Of a stretch of 64,000 nucleotides of DNA, positions 42,440 to 51,549 are shown piece after piece. The number at the start of each line of letters is the position of its first letter. The stretch's first letter is position 1. The translations under genes and the position numbers were made by a program. This DNA comes from Pseudodesulfovibrio sp. 5S69 (GTDB lineage: Bacteria; Desulfobacterota; Desulfovibrionia; Desulfovibrionales; Desulfovibrionaceae): assembly GCF_037094465.1 (NCBI RefSeq), contig NZ_CP146609.1, positions 310,001-374,000 of the forward strand, in the 5' to 3' direction. Under the pieces are notes generated by a model. That model did no database searches. It was given only the letters and a program-made list of their open reading frames with translations, and was not told the origin of the DNA.

Positions 42440-43366
42440 ATGCTCGTTTCACGGTCCTCCAAGGAAAAGCTCATCCGGGCGGCCTTCCTGATCTGCGCCA
42501 GCGCATCGATCATCGCCCTCGGGCTGATCATGTACTTCCTGATCTCCGAGGCCCTGCCCACGTTCACCGGCTTCGACGCCATGGGCGAAAAGATCAGCGG
42601 ACTCAATTTCTTCGATTTCATCTTCGGCACCCAGTGGAAGCCCATTTCCTCGCATCCGCGCTGGGGCATCCTGCCGCTGATCATGGGTTCCTTCTGGGTC
42701 ACCCTGCTCTCCTCGCTCATCGCCATCCCGCTGGGCGTCATGACCGCGGTGTACCTGGCCGAGATCGCGCCTCACAAGGTCCGCGAGATCGTCAAGCCCA
42801 TGGTCGAGCTGCTGGCCTCCCTGCCGTCGGTCGTCATCGGTTTCTTCGGCATGGTCGTGGTCGCCCCGATTCTGCTCGAGCTCTTCAACATCCGGTTCGG
42901 CGTGAACATGCTCAACGCCTCCATCATGCTCGCCTTCATGGCCGTGCCGACCATCACCTCCATCGCCGAGGACGCCATCCATTCCGTCCCGGCCGAGGTC
43001 CGCGAGGGCTCGCTCGCCCTGGGCGCCACCCGGTTCGAGACCATCTGGCGCGTGGTCCTGCCCGCGTCCCTGTCCGGCCTGTCCACGGCGGTCATCCTGG
43101 GCATGTCCCGGTCCATAGGCGAAACCATGGTCGTGCTCATGGTCGCGGGCGGCGCGGCGCGCATCCCGACCTCCATCTTCGACCCGGTCCGGCCCATGCC
43201 CGCCTCCATCGCCGCGGAGATGGGCGAGACCAGTTTCGGCCTGGAACGCCACTATTTCGCCCTGTTCGCCATCGCCATGGTGCTCTTCATCATCACCTTT
43301 CTCTTCAACCTCCTGGCCGACCACATCGCCCACAAATACAAGCAGGTCGGCTCGGCCAGCCTCTAG
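42440..43366 (+). CDS. pstC: PstC, phosphate ABC transporter permease
   Basis: This 308-residue permease has six membrane helices. The EAA loop is EVREGSLALGATRFETIWRV and ILGMSRSIGETMVVLMVAG is the typical last part. It starts at MLVSRSSKEK; a longer in-frame start exists 15 codons upstream but lacks a clean ribosome site. It pairs with PstA. Confidence 0.92.
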   Translation: MLVSRSSKEKLIRAAFLICASASIIALGLIMYFLISEALPTFTGFDAMGEKISGLNFFDFIFGTQWKPISSHPRWGILPLIMGSFWVTLLSSLIAIPLGVMTAVYLAEIAPHKVREIVKPMVELLASLPSVVIGFFGMVVVAPILLELFNIRFGVNMLNASIMLAFMAVPTITSIAEDAIHSVPAEVREGSLALGATRFETIWRVVLPASLSGLSTAVILGMSRSIGETMVVLMVAGGAARIPTSIFDPVRPMPASIAAEMGETSFGLERHYFALFAIAMVLFIITFLFNLLADHIAHKYKQVGSASL

Positions 43367-43375
43367 GAAAAGGAC

Positions 43376-44308
43376 ATGTCTGAAATGGTAAGCACCGATA
43401 TCGCCATGAACGGTCCCAACATCCCGGACAATCCGGGCCTGCTTTTCCGGCGCAAGGCGACCCAGGAGATCTGGTTCACCCTGTTCCGGATCGCCGTGGC
43501 CATCAACGCCCTGGCCCTGTTCATCATCGTCGGCTACATGGTCTACTACGGCCTCCCGGCCATCAGTTGGGACTTCTTGACCACCCAGCCCACCGAGGGC
43601 GGCCTGGCGGGCGGCATCTTCCCGTGCATCGTGGGCACCTTCTATCTCTCGCTGGGCTCCATGGCCCTGGCCCTGCCGCTGGGCGTGGCCGCGGCCATCT
43701 ACCTGCACGAATACGCCACCCCCGGCCCGTTCATGCGCGTGGTCCGACTGTGCATCAATAACCTGGCGGGCGTCCCGTCCGTGGTCTACGGCCTGTTCGG
43801 CATGGCCTTTTTCGTGGCCGGGCGCGACCTCGGCGGCCTGGGCATGGGCGTGTCCATCGCCTCGGGCTGCATGACCCTGGCCGTGCTCATCCTGCCGGTC
43901 ATCATCGGCACCTCGGAAGAGGCGCTGAGGAGCGTGCCGGACACCTACCGCGAGGCCTCCCTCGGCCTGGGGGCCACCAAGTGGCAGACCATCTTCAAGG
44001 TGGTCATGCCCTCGGCCATGCCCGGCGTGTTGACCGGCTCCATCCTGTCCATCTCCCGCGCGGCGGGCGAGACCGCGGCGATCATGTTCACGGCCGCGGC
44101 CAGCTACAACCCGACCCTGCCGAAATCCATCTTCGACGAGGTCATGGCCCTGCCCTACCAGATCTATTCCCTGTCCGTTTCCTCCACCAACCCCGAGGCC
44201 ACCCTACCTCTCCAGTACGGCACTTCGCTCGTACTGGTGGCCTTGGTGTTGGGCATGAACCTGATCGCCATCATGCTCCGCTCCCGCCTGCGCAAGAAGC
44301 TGACCTAG
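43376..44308 (+). CDS. pstA: PstA, phosphate ABC transporter permease
   Basis: This 310-residue permease has the PstA pattern: GGLAGGIFPCIVGTFYLSLG, NLAGVPSVVYGLFGM, the EAA loop TYREASLGLGATKWQTIFKV and ISRAAGETAAIMFTAAA. It is directly downstream of pstC. The ATPase PstB and regulator PhoU are not encoded next. A terminator follows 20 bp after the stop, so they must lie elsewhere. Confidence 0.92.
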   Translation: MSEMVSTDIAMNGPNIPDNPGLLFRRKATQEIWFTLFRIAVAINALALFIIVGYMVYYGLPAISWDFLTTQPTEGGLAGGIFPCIVGTFYLSLGSMALALPLGVAAAIYLHEYATPGPFMRVVRLCINNLAGVPSVVYGLFGMAFFVAGRDLGGLGMGVSIASGCMTLAVLILPVIIGTSEEALRSVPDTYREASLGLGATKWQTIFKVVMPSAMPGVLTGSILSISRAAGETAAIMFTAAASYNPTLPKSIFDEVMALPYQIYSLSVSSTNPEATLPLQYGTSLVLVALVLGMNLIAIMLRSRLRKKLT

Positions 44309-44328
44309 AAAACCCAACGACTCGCCGG

Positions 44329-44368
44329 AGAGCCCCCGCACCGAACATCGGTACGGGGGCTCTTTTAT
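44329..44368 (+). terminator. Intrinsic terminator of pstSCA
   Basis: AGAGCCCCCG (44329-44338) pairs perfectly with CGGGGGCTCT (44354-44363), followed by TTTAT. It lies 21 bp after the pstA stop. This closes the operon before pstB could be read. Confidence 0.88.
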
Positions 44369-44479
44369 GAAGTTGTTTCCCTTGCGAGGCCAAAAGAACC
44401 GCGCCGCAGGCGAAATCACCCGTCATTCGGCGCGAAGCGGTTTTCAAAACCTGATTTTGCTATACGGCGCAATGCGCGC

Positions 44480-45562
44480 CTACAGGCTCGCATACAGGCG
44501 GGCGTAATCCCCGACCATGCGTTCCACGGAGAATTTCCGGCGGCCGGACAGAAAGGCTTCCTGGCCCATCTGGCGGACCAGGGAGCGGCTGGACAGGACG
44601 GACAGGGCCGTGTCCACGAATTGCCCCCGGTCGCCGGGCGGCACGAGCATGCCGGTCATGCGGTCCACGATCTGCTCGGGGATGCCGCCCACGCCGTAGG
44701 CGACCACGGGCAACCCGGCGGCCATGGCCTCCAGGACCACCAGGGAGTGGTTGTCCGCGCGGGTGGGATAGAGCAGGACGTCGGACGCGGCCATGAGCAA
44801 GGCGAGCTTTTCGCGGTCCACGTAGGGCCACAGGATGAAGTCGTCGCGCCGCTCCGCGCGGTCGCCGCCCACGGCGAAACAGACCAGGTCGGGCAGGGCC
44901 TTTTTCAAGCGCTCCCAGAGCTCCTGCCAGGTGTCGCCGGACTTGTAGGCCGCGTTCATGCCGCCATGGGCCGCGAACAGGGCCACGCGCGCCGCCGGGT
45001 GGATGCCGAGCAGCTTGCGGGCCTCGGCCTTGGCGCGCCGGTCCGCGGGCCAGGGGATGCCGTTGGGGATGACCCTGACCGGCCGGTGCAGGTGGGTCTT
45101 GGCCAGCCGGGCCAGCCAACGCGACGGCGCGGCCAGAACCGGTTCGAGCCTCTTTATTTCGGCCAGCTTGCGCTTGCGCAGCGCGTCGGCGTCCGGGAAA
45201 TTGCGCGGGCACGGAACGGCGCACCCGTCCTCGGCCATGGGGCAGTCCAGGGGATAGGGGCAGCCGCCGGTGAACAGCTCGCAGTCGTGCAGGGTGATGA
45301 CCGTCTTCGCCCCTGCGGGGATGGACCCGAGCAGGGCGGGCCAGTCTCCCGTGCAGTGCACGTGGGCGATGGACCCCTGGGGCAGGCGCGCGCCGAACTC
45401 CTCGGGCGGGATGGCCGCCACGTCCGCCTTCTCGGCCAGCTCGAAGGACAGGCTGGAGTCCACCTCGTACCGGGCCAGCCCTTCGAGCAGCAGCCGGGCG
45501 ACGCGGGTGGCCCCGCCGCTCGCCTCCAGGCCGGTGTGGTGATGGACCGGGGGCAGGTTCAT
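44480..45562 (-). CDS. Family 4 glycosyltransferase
   Basis: This 360-residue protein has an N-terminal HHHTGLEASGGATRVARLLL, CELFTGGCPYPLDCPM in the middle and VIPNGIPWPADRRAKAEARKLL. YPTRADNHSLVVLEAMAAGLPVVAYGVGGIPEQI contains the E-x7-E motif. It is a GT4 enzyme like those of WcaC/WbaZ-type clusters. The cysteine-rich segment is common in GT4 proteins of this sort. It overlaps nothing and sits 3 bp after the stop of the Pat-like gene in the same direction, so the two may be co-transcribed. Confidence 0.87.
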   Translation of the reverse strand: MNLPPVHHHTGLEASGGATRVARLLLEGLARYEVDSSLSFELAEKADVAAIPPEEFGARLPQGSIAHVHCTGDWPALLGSIPAGAKTVITLHDCELFTGGCPYPLDCPMAEDGCAVPCPRNFPDADALRKRKLAEIKRLEPVLAAPSRWLARLAKTHLHRPVRVIPNGIPWPADRRAKAEARKLLGIHPAARVALFAAHGGMNAAYKSGDTWQELWERLKKALPDLVCFAVGGDRAERRDDFILWPYVDREKLALLMAASDVLLYPTRADNHSLVVLEAMAAGLPVVAYGVGGIPEQIVDRMTGMLVPPGDRGQFVDTALSVLSSRSLVRQMGQEAFLSGRRKFSVERMVGDYARLYASL

Positions 45563-45565
45563 GGC

Positions 45566-48271
45566 CTAGTAGTCCACCTTCTCCATGTCCAATGTCATGT
45601 CCACCAGGTCCGGGTCGTGCGGATCGGGCTCGATCTCGAAACCGAACTTCCGGGACAGGCCCTGCATGGCCTTGTTCTCGAGCATGGTCTGGCCGGTGAG
45701 CAGCCTGGTGCCGCGTTCCTTGGTGTACTGGATGCCCTTGTGGAAGAGCATGGAGCCCAGCCCCTCGCCCTTCATGTCCGAGCGGACCACGATGGCGAAC
45801 TCGGCCTCGGAGTTATCCGGCTTGGTGTTGGTGCGCATGACGCCGAGCGTCTCGGGCTCGCCGCGGTCGGTCAGGGCCGTGGCGATGAAGGCCATCTCCC
45901 GGTCGTAGTCGATCTGGGTGAAGCGGGCGATGTCCTTGTGGTCGAAGTCGCGCTGGACCACGCCGAAGAAGCGCAGCCGCAGGTCCTCGTCGCTCAGGCT
46001 GGCCAGGAACGTACGGTGGGTGTCCTCGTCCTCGGGCCGGATGGGCCGCAGGGTAACCTGCCGCCCGCTCCGCAGCGTAACGCACTCCTCCAGCTCGCGG
46101 GGATAGGGCCGGATGGCCAGCCGGGACTCGCCCTCACCCTCAAACGGCGCGATGTCGATCTTGGCGTCCAGGGCGAGCACGCCCTCGGAGTCGGCGTAGA
46201 GCGGGTTGATGTCGATGGCCGTGATCTGGGGCACGTCCACGATGAGCTGGGATATCTGGATGATGGTCAGGCAGATGTCCTCGATGTCCGCCGGGAGGTG
46301 GGACGGGGTGCCCTTGAGCAGGGTGCTGATGCGCGTGCGCGAGACCAGTTCCCTGGCCAGGGACATGGACAGGGGCGGCAGGGTCAGGGCCTGGTCCTGG
46401 ATCATCTCGCGGGCCATGCCGCCGTGCCCGAACTGGAGCACCGGGCCGAAAATCTTGTCCAGATGGGCCGACACGGACAGCTCGTGCGCGCCGGGCCGGC
46501 GGCCCATGCGCTGGACCGTAAACCCCTCGATGTAGGCGTCGGGCCGCTCGCGGGTGCAACGGGCCAGGATGGAGGCCGCGCCCTCCCAGACACGCTCGGG
46601 CGTCTCCAGGTCCAGGAGCACGCCGCCCACGTCATAGGGCTGGGGAATCTGCGGGCTGCGCAGCTTCAGGGCCACGGGATAGCCGAGCTCGTCGGCCGCG
46701 ATGACCGCCTCCTTGGCGGACACGGCGATGCGCGTTTCGACCACGGGGATGCCGTAGGCGGCCAGGATGTCCTTGGCCTCGGGCTCGGTCAGCGACTCGC
46801 GCCCGCCCTCCAGCGCCAGGCGGACAATCTTTCGCGCCCCGGAGGTGTCCGGGAAGAAGTCCGTGGGCAGGGAGTCCGGGGTCTCGATGAGCATCTCCTG
46901 GTTGTGCAGGTACTCGGCCATGTACAGGAAGGCCTGGACCGCCTGGGTGGGGGTCTCGTAGGTGGGGATGCCCGCGTTGCGGAAGACCTCGCGGGCCTGC
47001 CCGGCCTGGCCGGAGCCGAGCCAGGCGGTCAGGACCATGCGCCGGACCCGTTTCAGGGCGTCGCGGATGGCCTCGGCCACCTCCACGTCGGGCTGGGCGG
47101 TCCAGGGCACGTGCATGGCGAGGATGCCGTTGGAATTCTTGTCCTTGATGAGCAGCTTGAGGACCTCGGAGTAGGCCTTGCCGTCGGCGTTGAACGGGAT
47201 GTCCACCGGGTTGGCCCTGGACCAGTTGCTTGCGCCGAGCACCCCGTCGATGCCCTTGACGGTCTCGTCGGACAATGGGGCCATCTCGCCGCCGCCCACC
47301 AGCAGCCGGTCGGCGGCCAGGATGCCCGCGGAGGTCCCGTTGGTCAGGATGGCCAGCTTGCGGCCGAAGACCTGGCGCGGCGTGGACAGGGTCTGGGCCG
47401 CGTCGAACAGCCCGTCGATGTCCTCCACCCGGAGCATGCCCGCCCTGCGGAAGGCCACGTCGTAAATTTCGTCGGAACAACAGCGCTCGCCGGTCTCGCG
47501 CTGCTTGAGGTTCGCGAGCACGGCGTCCAGCGCCTGGCCCGGCCGGATGACCAGCACGGGCTTGTTGCGCGAGGCGGCCCTGGCCGCGGACATGAACTCG
47601 CGCGCGTCGCGGATGGACTCCACGTAGAGCATGATGGACCGGGTCAGCGGGTCCGAGCCGAGATAGTCGAGGATGTCGGCGAAGGTCACGTCGATGCGGC
47701 TGCCCAGGGCGACCATGTGCGAAAATCCCACGCCCTTGTCGATGGCCCAGTCCAGGACCGTGGCGAACAGGGAGTCGGACTGCGAGATGAAGGCCACCTT
47801 GCCCGGCTCCACCCTGGCGTGGGCCAGGGAGGCGTTCAGGTTCATGGACGGAATCATCAGCCCCAGGGACTTGGGTCCGAGAATGCGTATCTCCGGCGGC
47901 TGGGCGATGGACAGGATGGTGGACTTGATGTCCTGGCTCTCGTCATAGGACATGGACGCGAACCCCGCCCCCATGAGCACGGCCGCGCGCGTGCCCCGCT
48001 CCTTCAGGGAATGAATGACCTCCGGAACCTCGTCCAGGGGCGAACAGACCACGGCCAGGTCCGGAGTCTTGGGCAAATGCTTGACAGAAGGGTAGGTAAG
48101 CACCCCGGCGATGGCCTCGGCCTGGGACGAAACCGGCATGACCGGCCCCAGAAATCCGCCGGCCATGATGTTGCGCATGACGATGTTGCCCGCGTTTCGG
48201 GGATCGTTGGTGGCACCGATAACCGCCACGGACTTGGGCTTGAAGAGGTATTCGAGATTGGTGACGCTCAT
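45566..48271 (-). CDS. Acyl-CoA synthetase (ADP-forming)-like/GNAT fusion, Pat-type
   Basis: This 901-residue protein has a CoA-binding domain (LFKPKSVAVIGATNDPRNAGNIVMRN) and an ATP-grasp type segment (EAKDILAAYGIPVVETR). IDINPLYADSEGVLALDAKI follows, and a GNAT domain lies in the last 160 residues (TLRPIRPEDEDTHRTFL...MLFHKGIQYTKERGTRLL). This is the architecture of bacterial protein acetyltransferase Pat/YfiQ, which acetylates acetyl-CoA synthetase. Catalytic His of the synthetase half is not apparent to me, consistent with Pat. The start at MSVTNLEYL (48271) follows GGAGCC; the frame upstream is Gly/Pro-rich and unlikely to be translated. Confidence 0.85.
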   Translation of the reverse strand: MSVTNLEYLFKPKSVAVIGATNDPRNAGNIVMRNIMAGGFLGPVMPVSSQAEAIAGVLTYPSVKHLPKTPDLAVVCSPLDEVPEVIHSLKERGTRAAVLMGAGFASMSYDESQDIKSTILSIAQPPEIRILGPKSLGLMIPSMNLNASLAHARVEPGKVAFISQSDSLFATVLDWAIDKGVGFSHMVALGSRIDVTFADILDYLGSDPLTRSIMLYVESIRDAREFMSAARAASRNKPVLVIRPGQALDAVLANLKQRETGERCCSDEIYDVAFRRAGMLRVEDIDGLFDAAQTLSTPRQVFGRKLAILTNGTSAGILAADRLLVGGGEMAPLSDETVKGIDGVLGASNWSRANPVDIPFNADGKAYSEVLKLLIKDKNSNGILAMHVPWTAQPDVEVAEAIRDALKRVRRMVLTAWLGSGQAGQAREVFRNAGIPTYETPTQAVQAFLYMAEYLHNQEMLIETPDSLPTDFFPDTSGARKIVRLALEGGRESLTEPEAKDILAAYGIPVVETRIAVSAKEAVIAADELGYPVALKLRSPQIPQPYDVGGVLLDLETPERVWEGAASILARCTRERPDAYIEGFTVQRMGRRPGAHELSVSAHLDKIFGPVLQFGHGGMAREMIQDQALTLPPLSMSLARELVSRTRISTLLKGTPSHLPADIEDICLTIIQISQLIVDVPQITAIDINPLYADSEGVLALDAKIDIAPFEGEGESRLAIRPYPRELEECVTLRSGRQVTLRPIRPEDEDTHRTFLASLSDEDLRLRFFGVVQRDFDHKDIARFTQIDYDREMAFIATALTDRGEPETLGVMRTNTKPDNSEAEFAIVVRSDMKGEGLGSMLFHKGIQYTKERGTRLLTGQTMLENKAMQGLSRKFGFEIEPDPHDPDLVDMTLDMEKVDY

Positions 48272-48447
48272 GTGGCTCCTTGGCGTGTCGGGACAGGACG
48301 GTTTAGGCGAACGATAGCGTCTTTTGCCGCCATGAGGCAACCGCAGAATGGGCTTGGCCGGCGGGCGGCCGGGAGCCCCGCCGGGGCCGCCGTCCGGCCC
48401 GCCGCAAGGCACGTTTCTATATTTTTATAAAAATACATATACAAACC

Positions 48448-48474
48448 TAAAGTTTTCCGCTTGCCGTCCGATAA
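48448..48474 (+). promoter_or_regulatory. Sigma-28 (FliA) promoter of the first FlxA-like gene
   Basis: TAAAGTTT (48448-48455), 11-base spacer, TCCGATAA (48467-48474). This matches the flagellar sigma-28 consensus TAAAGTTT-N11-GCCGATAA at 15 of 16 positions. It lies about 45 bp before the ATG. Confidence 0.92.
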
Positions 48475-48518
48475 GCCGTTTGAGGGAAGGTCCATGGAGC
48501 AACAAAGGAGTGCGAGCC

Positions 48519-49019
48519 ATGGCGATCGAATCACTGTTGCAACAGGCCGGGGCGTTCGTGGATACGCTGACCGTCAAGCCCGCGTCCACGGACAAGACCG
48601 GGAACGAGACCGCCCAGGAGGCGCGGGTTCCCGAGCAGGGGGACACCGTGATCATCTCCGAGGAGGGGCGCGCCTTGGCCGCGGCGGAGGATTCCGGCGA
48701 TTCCAAGGAAACCGGCGGTTCCAACGTCGGCATCGCCGCCGACCAGTCCGATGAGAGCCAGGAAGAAAGCGAGACGGACCGGATCATCCGCATGCTCAAG
48801 GAGCAGATCCAGCGCATCGAGGAGGAGATCAAGGCCCTGGAGGAGTCGGACATGCCCGAGAAGCTCAAGCGGACCATGATCCAGGACAAGCAGATCATGC
48901 TCATGGAGCTGAACGAGCAGCTCACCAAGGCCATGGAAGACAAGATGAAGAACATCGGCGGCGCTGTGGGCGGCGGCACCCGGGCCGAGGGCTTCGGCGG
49001 CTCCGCGGCCTCCTTCTGA
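48519..49019 (+). CDS. FlxA-like coiled-coil protein, copy 1
   Basis: This 166-residue protein starts MAIESLLQQAGAFVDTL and has a long charged coiled coil (about residues 80-145, with DRIIRMLKEQIQRIEEEIKA). It ends in a Gly-rich tail GGGTRAEGF. It resembles the FlxA-like family, also flagellar-regulated in E. coli. The sigma-28 promoter upstream makes a late flagellar role likely. It has a paralogue immediately downstream. An ATG at 48519 follows AAAGGAG. Confidence 0.78.
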   Translation: MAIESLLQQAGAFVDTLTVKPASTDKTGNETAQEARVPEQGDTVIISEEGRALAAAEDSGDSKETGGSNVGIAADQSDESQEESETDRIIRMLKEQIQRIEEEIKALEESDMPEKLKRTMIQDKQIMLMELNEQLTKAMEDKMKNIGGAVGGGTRAEGFGGSAASF

Positions 49020-49114
49020 CCGTAAGCGGCGCATCGGACGGCGAGCGGGCCGGGCGGTGCCCCGGAGAACCGGCCCGTTTTCGGACGGGCTCAATATAGA
49101 TTCGTTTACAAACA

Positions 49115-49141
49115 TAAAGTTTTCTATGCACGATCCGATAA
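49115..49141 (+). promoter_or_regulatory. Sigma-28 (FliA) promoter of the second FlxA-like gene
   Basis: TAAAGTTT (49115-49122), 11-base spacer, TCCGATAA (49134-49141). It is the same box, spacing and flanking TACAAAC as the first promoter, so the promoter was duplicated together with the gene. Confidence 0.92.
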
Positions 49142-49186
49142 GCCGGGCGAGGGGATGCCCATGCCCGCGACAAAGGAGTGCGAATC

Positions 49187-49642
49187 ATGGCTATCGAATC
49201 ATTGATGCAGCAGGCCGGATCCTTCGTGGATGCGCTGACCGTCAAAGCGGCGGCCACGGACAAAACCGGAAATGAAACCGCCCAGGCGGCCCGCGTGCCC
49301 GAGCAGGGCGACACCGTGACCATCTCCGAGGAGGGCCGCGCCCTGATCGCCCTGGAAAAATCCGGCGACTCCGACGAGCTCGACCAGGAAAAGGACATGG
49401 ACCAGACCATCGACACCCTCAAGAACCGCATCCAGAAGCTGGAGGAGGAAATCAAGGCCATCGAGGACGGCGACCTCCCCGAGGACCGCAAGCAGACCCA
49501 GCTCCAGGCAAAAGAGACCATGCTCATGGATCTGCGCGACCAACTGCTCAAGGCCGAACAGACCAAGCTCAAGGTCTCCGGCATGGCCGACGGCGGCGGC
49601 ACCCGCGCCAACGGCTTCGGCAACACCGCCGAGACCTTCTGA
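49187..49642 (+). CDS. FlxA-like coiled-coil protein, copy 2
   Basis: This 151-residue paralogue of the previous gene shares the N-terminus (MAIESLMQQAGSFVDALTVK), the VPEQGDTVTISEEGRAL segment and the same C-terminal GGGTRANGF tail. It differs in the linker after residue 60. Its own sigma-28 promoter and CAAAGGAG site mirror copy 1. A recent tandem duplication with divergence is the simplest reading. Confidence 0.78.
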   Translation: MAIESLMQQAGSFVDALTVKAAATDKTGNETAQAARVPEQGDTVTISEEGRALIALEKSGDSDELDQEKDMDQTIDTLKNRIQKLEEEIKAIEDGDLPEDRKQTQLQAKETMLMDLRDQLLKAEQTKLKVSGMADGGGTRANGFGNTAETF

Positions 49643-49722
49643 CCCCGGCGCCGCCTCCCCCGCGCCGGCCGCCCCCCTTCGGGGCCACAGCACTCCCCGT
49701 TTCCGCACGGAGAATATACCCC

Positions 49723-49750
49723 TTGACGCCCTTTTTCCCGCTCGTATATT
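49723..49750 (+). promoter_or_regulatory. Sigma-70 type promoter before the low-complexity gene
   Basis: TTGACG (49723-49728), 16 bases, TATATT (49745-49750). The gene starts 76 bp later. Confidence 0.6.
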
Positions 49751-49825
49751 GTAGATATACGCCAGAAGGCCCCATTGCGGGCGCATGCGGACCAGGGAAG
49801 GGCCGCTCGGCGGGGAGAAAATCCC

Positions 49826-51523
49826 ATGTCCATGGGAGTTACAGACTTCATCGTGGCCGGCCCTCCGGGTCAGACCACCGCAGGCCCGGCAGGCTCGTTC
49901 CAGGCGGGCCCGCCCGGACAGTTATCCATCGGCCAGCCCGGCCACGTCCCCATTGACGCCACACCCGCGCGCGTGCCCATCGACACGTCCATCGCCCGGA
50001 TACCCTACTCCGCAGCCGCCGGCGGCGGACTCGCCTCCGCCTTTGCGGGCGCGGCCTCGGCTGGTGGCGGCGGACTGACCGCGGGCATGTCCTCCTCGCA
50101 CATCGGCGGCGGAGGCGGCGGAGGTGGCGCCGTGGGCAGCGCCACCGGCATCGGCAGCTCCGGGCGGACCGGCAGCGACAACTCCATCAGCCAGTCCACC
50201 TCGGGCGGCTTCGCGGTCTCGGGCGGGGCCAACGTGCCCATCTCCACCGAGGCGGGCAAGCCGAACATATCCCCGGCCACGGGCGGCAGCTCCGGGCAAT
50301 CCGGCCCCGGCAACGGGGTCAGCCAGGGCACCTCGGGCGGCTTCGCGGTCTCGGGCGGAGCCAACGTGCCCATCTCCACCGAAGGCGGCCGCACCAACGC
50401 GGCCCCGGCCACGGGCGGCAATCCCAGCGGCCCGGTGGGAGGCAACCCGGTCGAATCTCCCTCCTCGCCCCCGACCAGGGCCACAGGCAGCGTGACCATC
50501 ACCCCGGGCCTCGGCGTTCAGCCCATCTCCCCGGCGGGCAACGTGCAGATCGCGCCCCAGATCGGCTTCTCCATGCCCACCCTGACCGGGTTCGTGCCCA
50601 TCACCCCGGGCGGGACCATCATGGCCCACCGCATGACCAACCCGCACGGCATGTTCTTCGGCCACACCCAGCACTGGCCCAACGACGTCTTCCACCACTC
50701 GCGCCACTCCTCGCCCTACGTGCATCCCACCGTGCCCATGGCCCCGTGGGTGCCGACCGCGGACGGCTACGCGGAACCCTTGTCCACGCCCAAGACCGAC
50801 TTCGACCAGGACACGGGCCGGGGCGCGCCCGTCGACATGCGCTCCGAATACTCCATGAGCATCGACCAGACCCAGGACATCGAGCAAAACCGCCAGGTGA
50901 CCTACAACGAAACCGTGGACCAGACCCTGGACCAGTCCATGAACCAGGTGGTCGAACGCAACGACCGCTCCCTGACCCAGAACGAGTTCGACAACTCCAC
51001 CCACCGCAACCTGGACCTGTCCACCCATCCGACCACCCAGAACACCGAAAAGGTCACCCAGAACTTCAACCGCGACAACCAGTTCTCCAACGTGACCAAC
51101 GTCAGCAACGAACAGGACAACTCGCGCAGCTTCACCTACCAGGAAAACCACGACACCACCCTGACCACCGAGAACACCGACATCCGCAACGTGGACGCCA
51201 GCCAAAGCCCCACCGAAAACCACATCGTGGAACGGAACGAACAGGACAACTCCCGAACGACCTTCGACGAGACCCGCTCCGTGATCCTGGCCTTCCCCGA
51301 ATCCTGGACCGTCGTGGCCGACAACTCCACCACCCTCAACCAGAACAACAACTTCGAGAACGTCGACCGCGGCTCCTCGGAAATCAACAACATCGACGCC
51401 GGCCAGACCCAGTTCACCACCAGCGACAACCCCACCTACGTGTTCGACAACTCCTCGCGAACCTTCCTCAACTTCGCCGCCCCCGAACGCACCGGCGGCG
51501 ACATCGTGGTCGGCAACGCATAG
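49826..51523 (+). CDS. Low-complexity Gly- and Asn/Thr-rich protein of unknown function
   Basis: This 565-residue protein is not a family I recognise. Residues 1-70 are Gly/Pro-rich and residues 75-105 are a Gly tract. Residues 115-200 contain two near-identical units of about 50 residues each (SGGFAVSGGANVPISTE). The C-terminal half (about 340-530) is very rich in Asn, Gln, Thr, Asp and Glu, with many NxT-like repeats. No signal peptide or membrane helix is evident. Such composition fits a surface or tail-fibre-like structural protein, or a filament. It lies between the flagellar FlxA pair and an orphan phage terminase, so it may belong to either. Confidence 0.55.
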   Translation: MSMGVTDFIVAGPPGQTTAGPAGSFQAGPPGQLSIGQPGHVPIDATPARVPIDTSIARIPYSAAAGGGLASAFAGAASAGGGGLTAGMSSSHIGGGGGGGGAVGSATGIGSSGRTGSDNSISQSTSGGFAVSGGANVPISTEAGKPNISPATGGSSGQSGPGNGVSQGTSGGFAVSGGANVPISTEGGRTNAAPATGGNPSGPVGGNPVESPSSPPTRATGSVTITPGLGVQPISPAGNVQIAPQIGFSMPTLTGFVPITPGGTIMAHRMTNPHGMFFGHTQHWPNDVFHHSRHSSPYVHPTVPMAPWVPTADGYAEPLSTPKTDFDQDTGRGAPVDMRSEYSMSIDQTQDIEQNRQVTYNETVDQTLDQSMNQVVERNDRSLTQNEFDNSTHRNLDLSTHPTTQNTEKVTQNFNRDNQFSNVTNVSNEQDNSRSFTYQENHDTTLTTENTDIRNVDASQSPTENHIVERNEQDNSRTTFDETRSVILAFPESWTVVADNSTTLNQNNNFENVDRGSSEINNIDAGQTQFTTSDNPTYVFDNSSRTFLNFAAPERTGGDIVVGNA

Positions 51524-51549
51524 AGGGATGCGCCTGACGACGACATGAG

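Noticed and set aside
44621..48430. 1269-codon plus-strand frame opposite the glycosyltransferase and Pat-like genes
   Set aside because: It is the antisense shadow of two genes with clear family motifs; its product is a Gly/His/Gln-rich low-complexity string.
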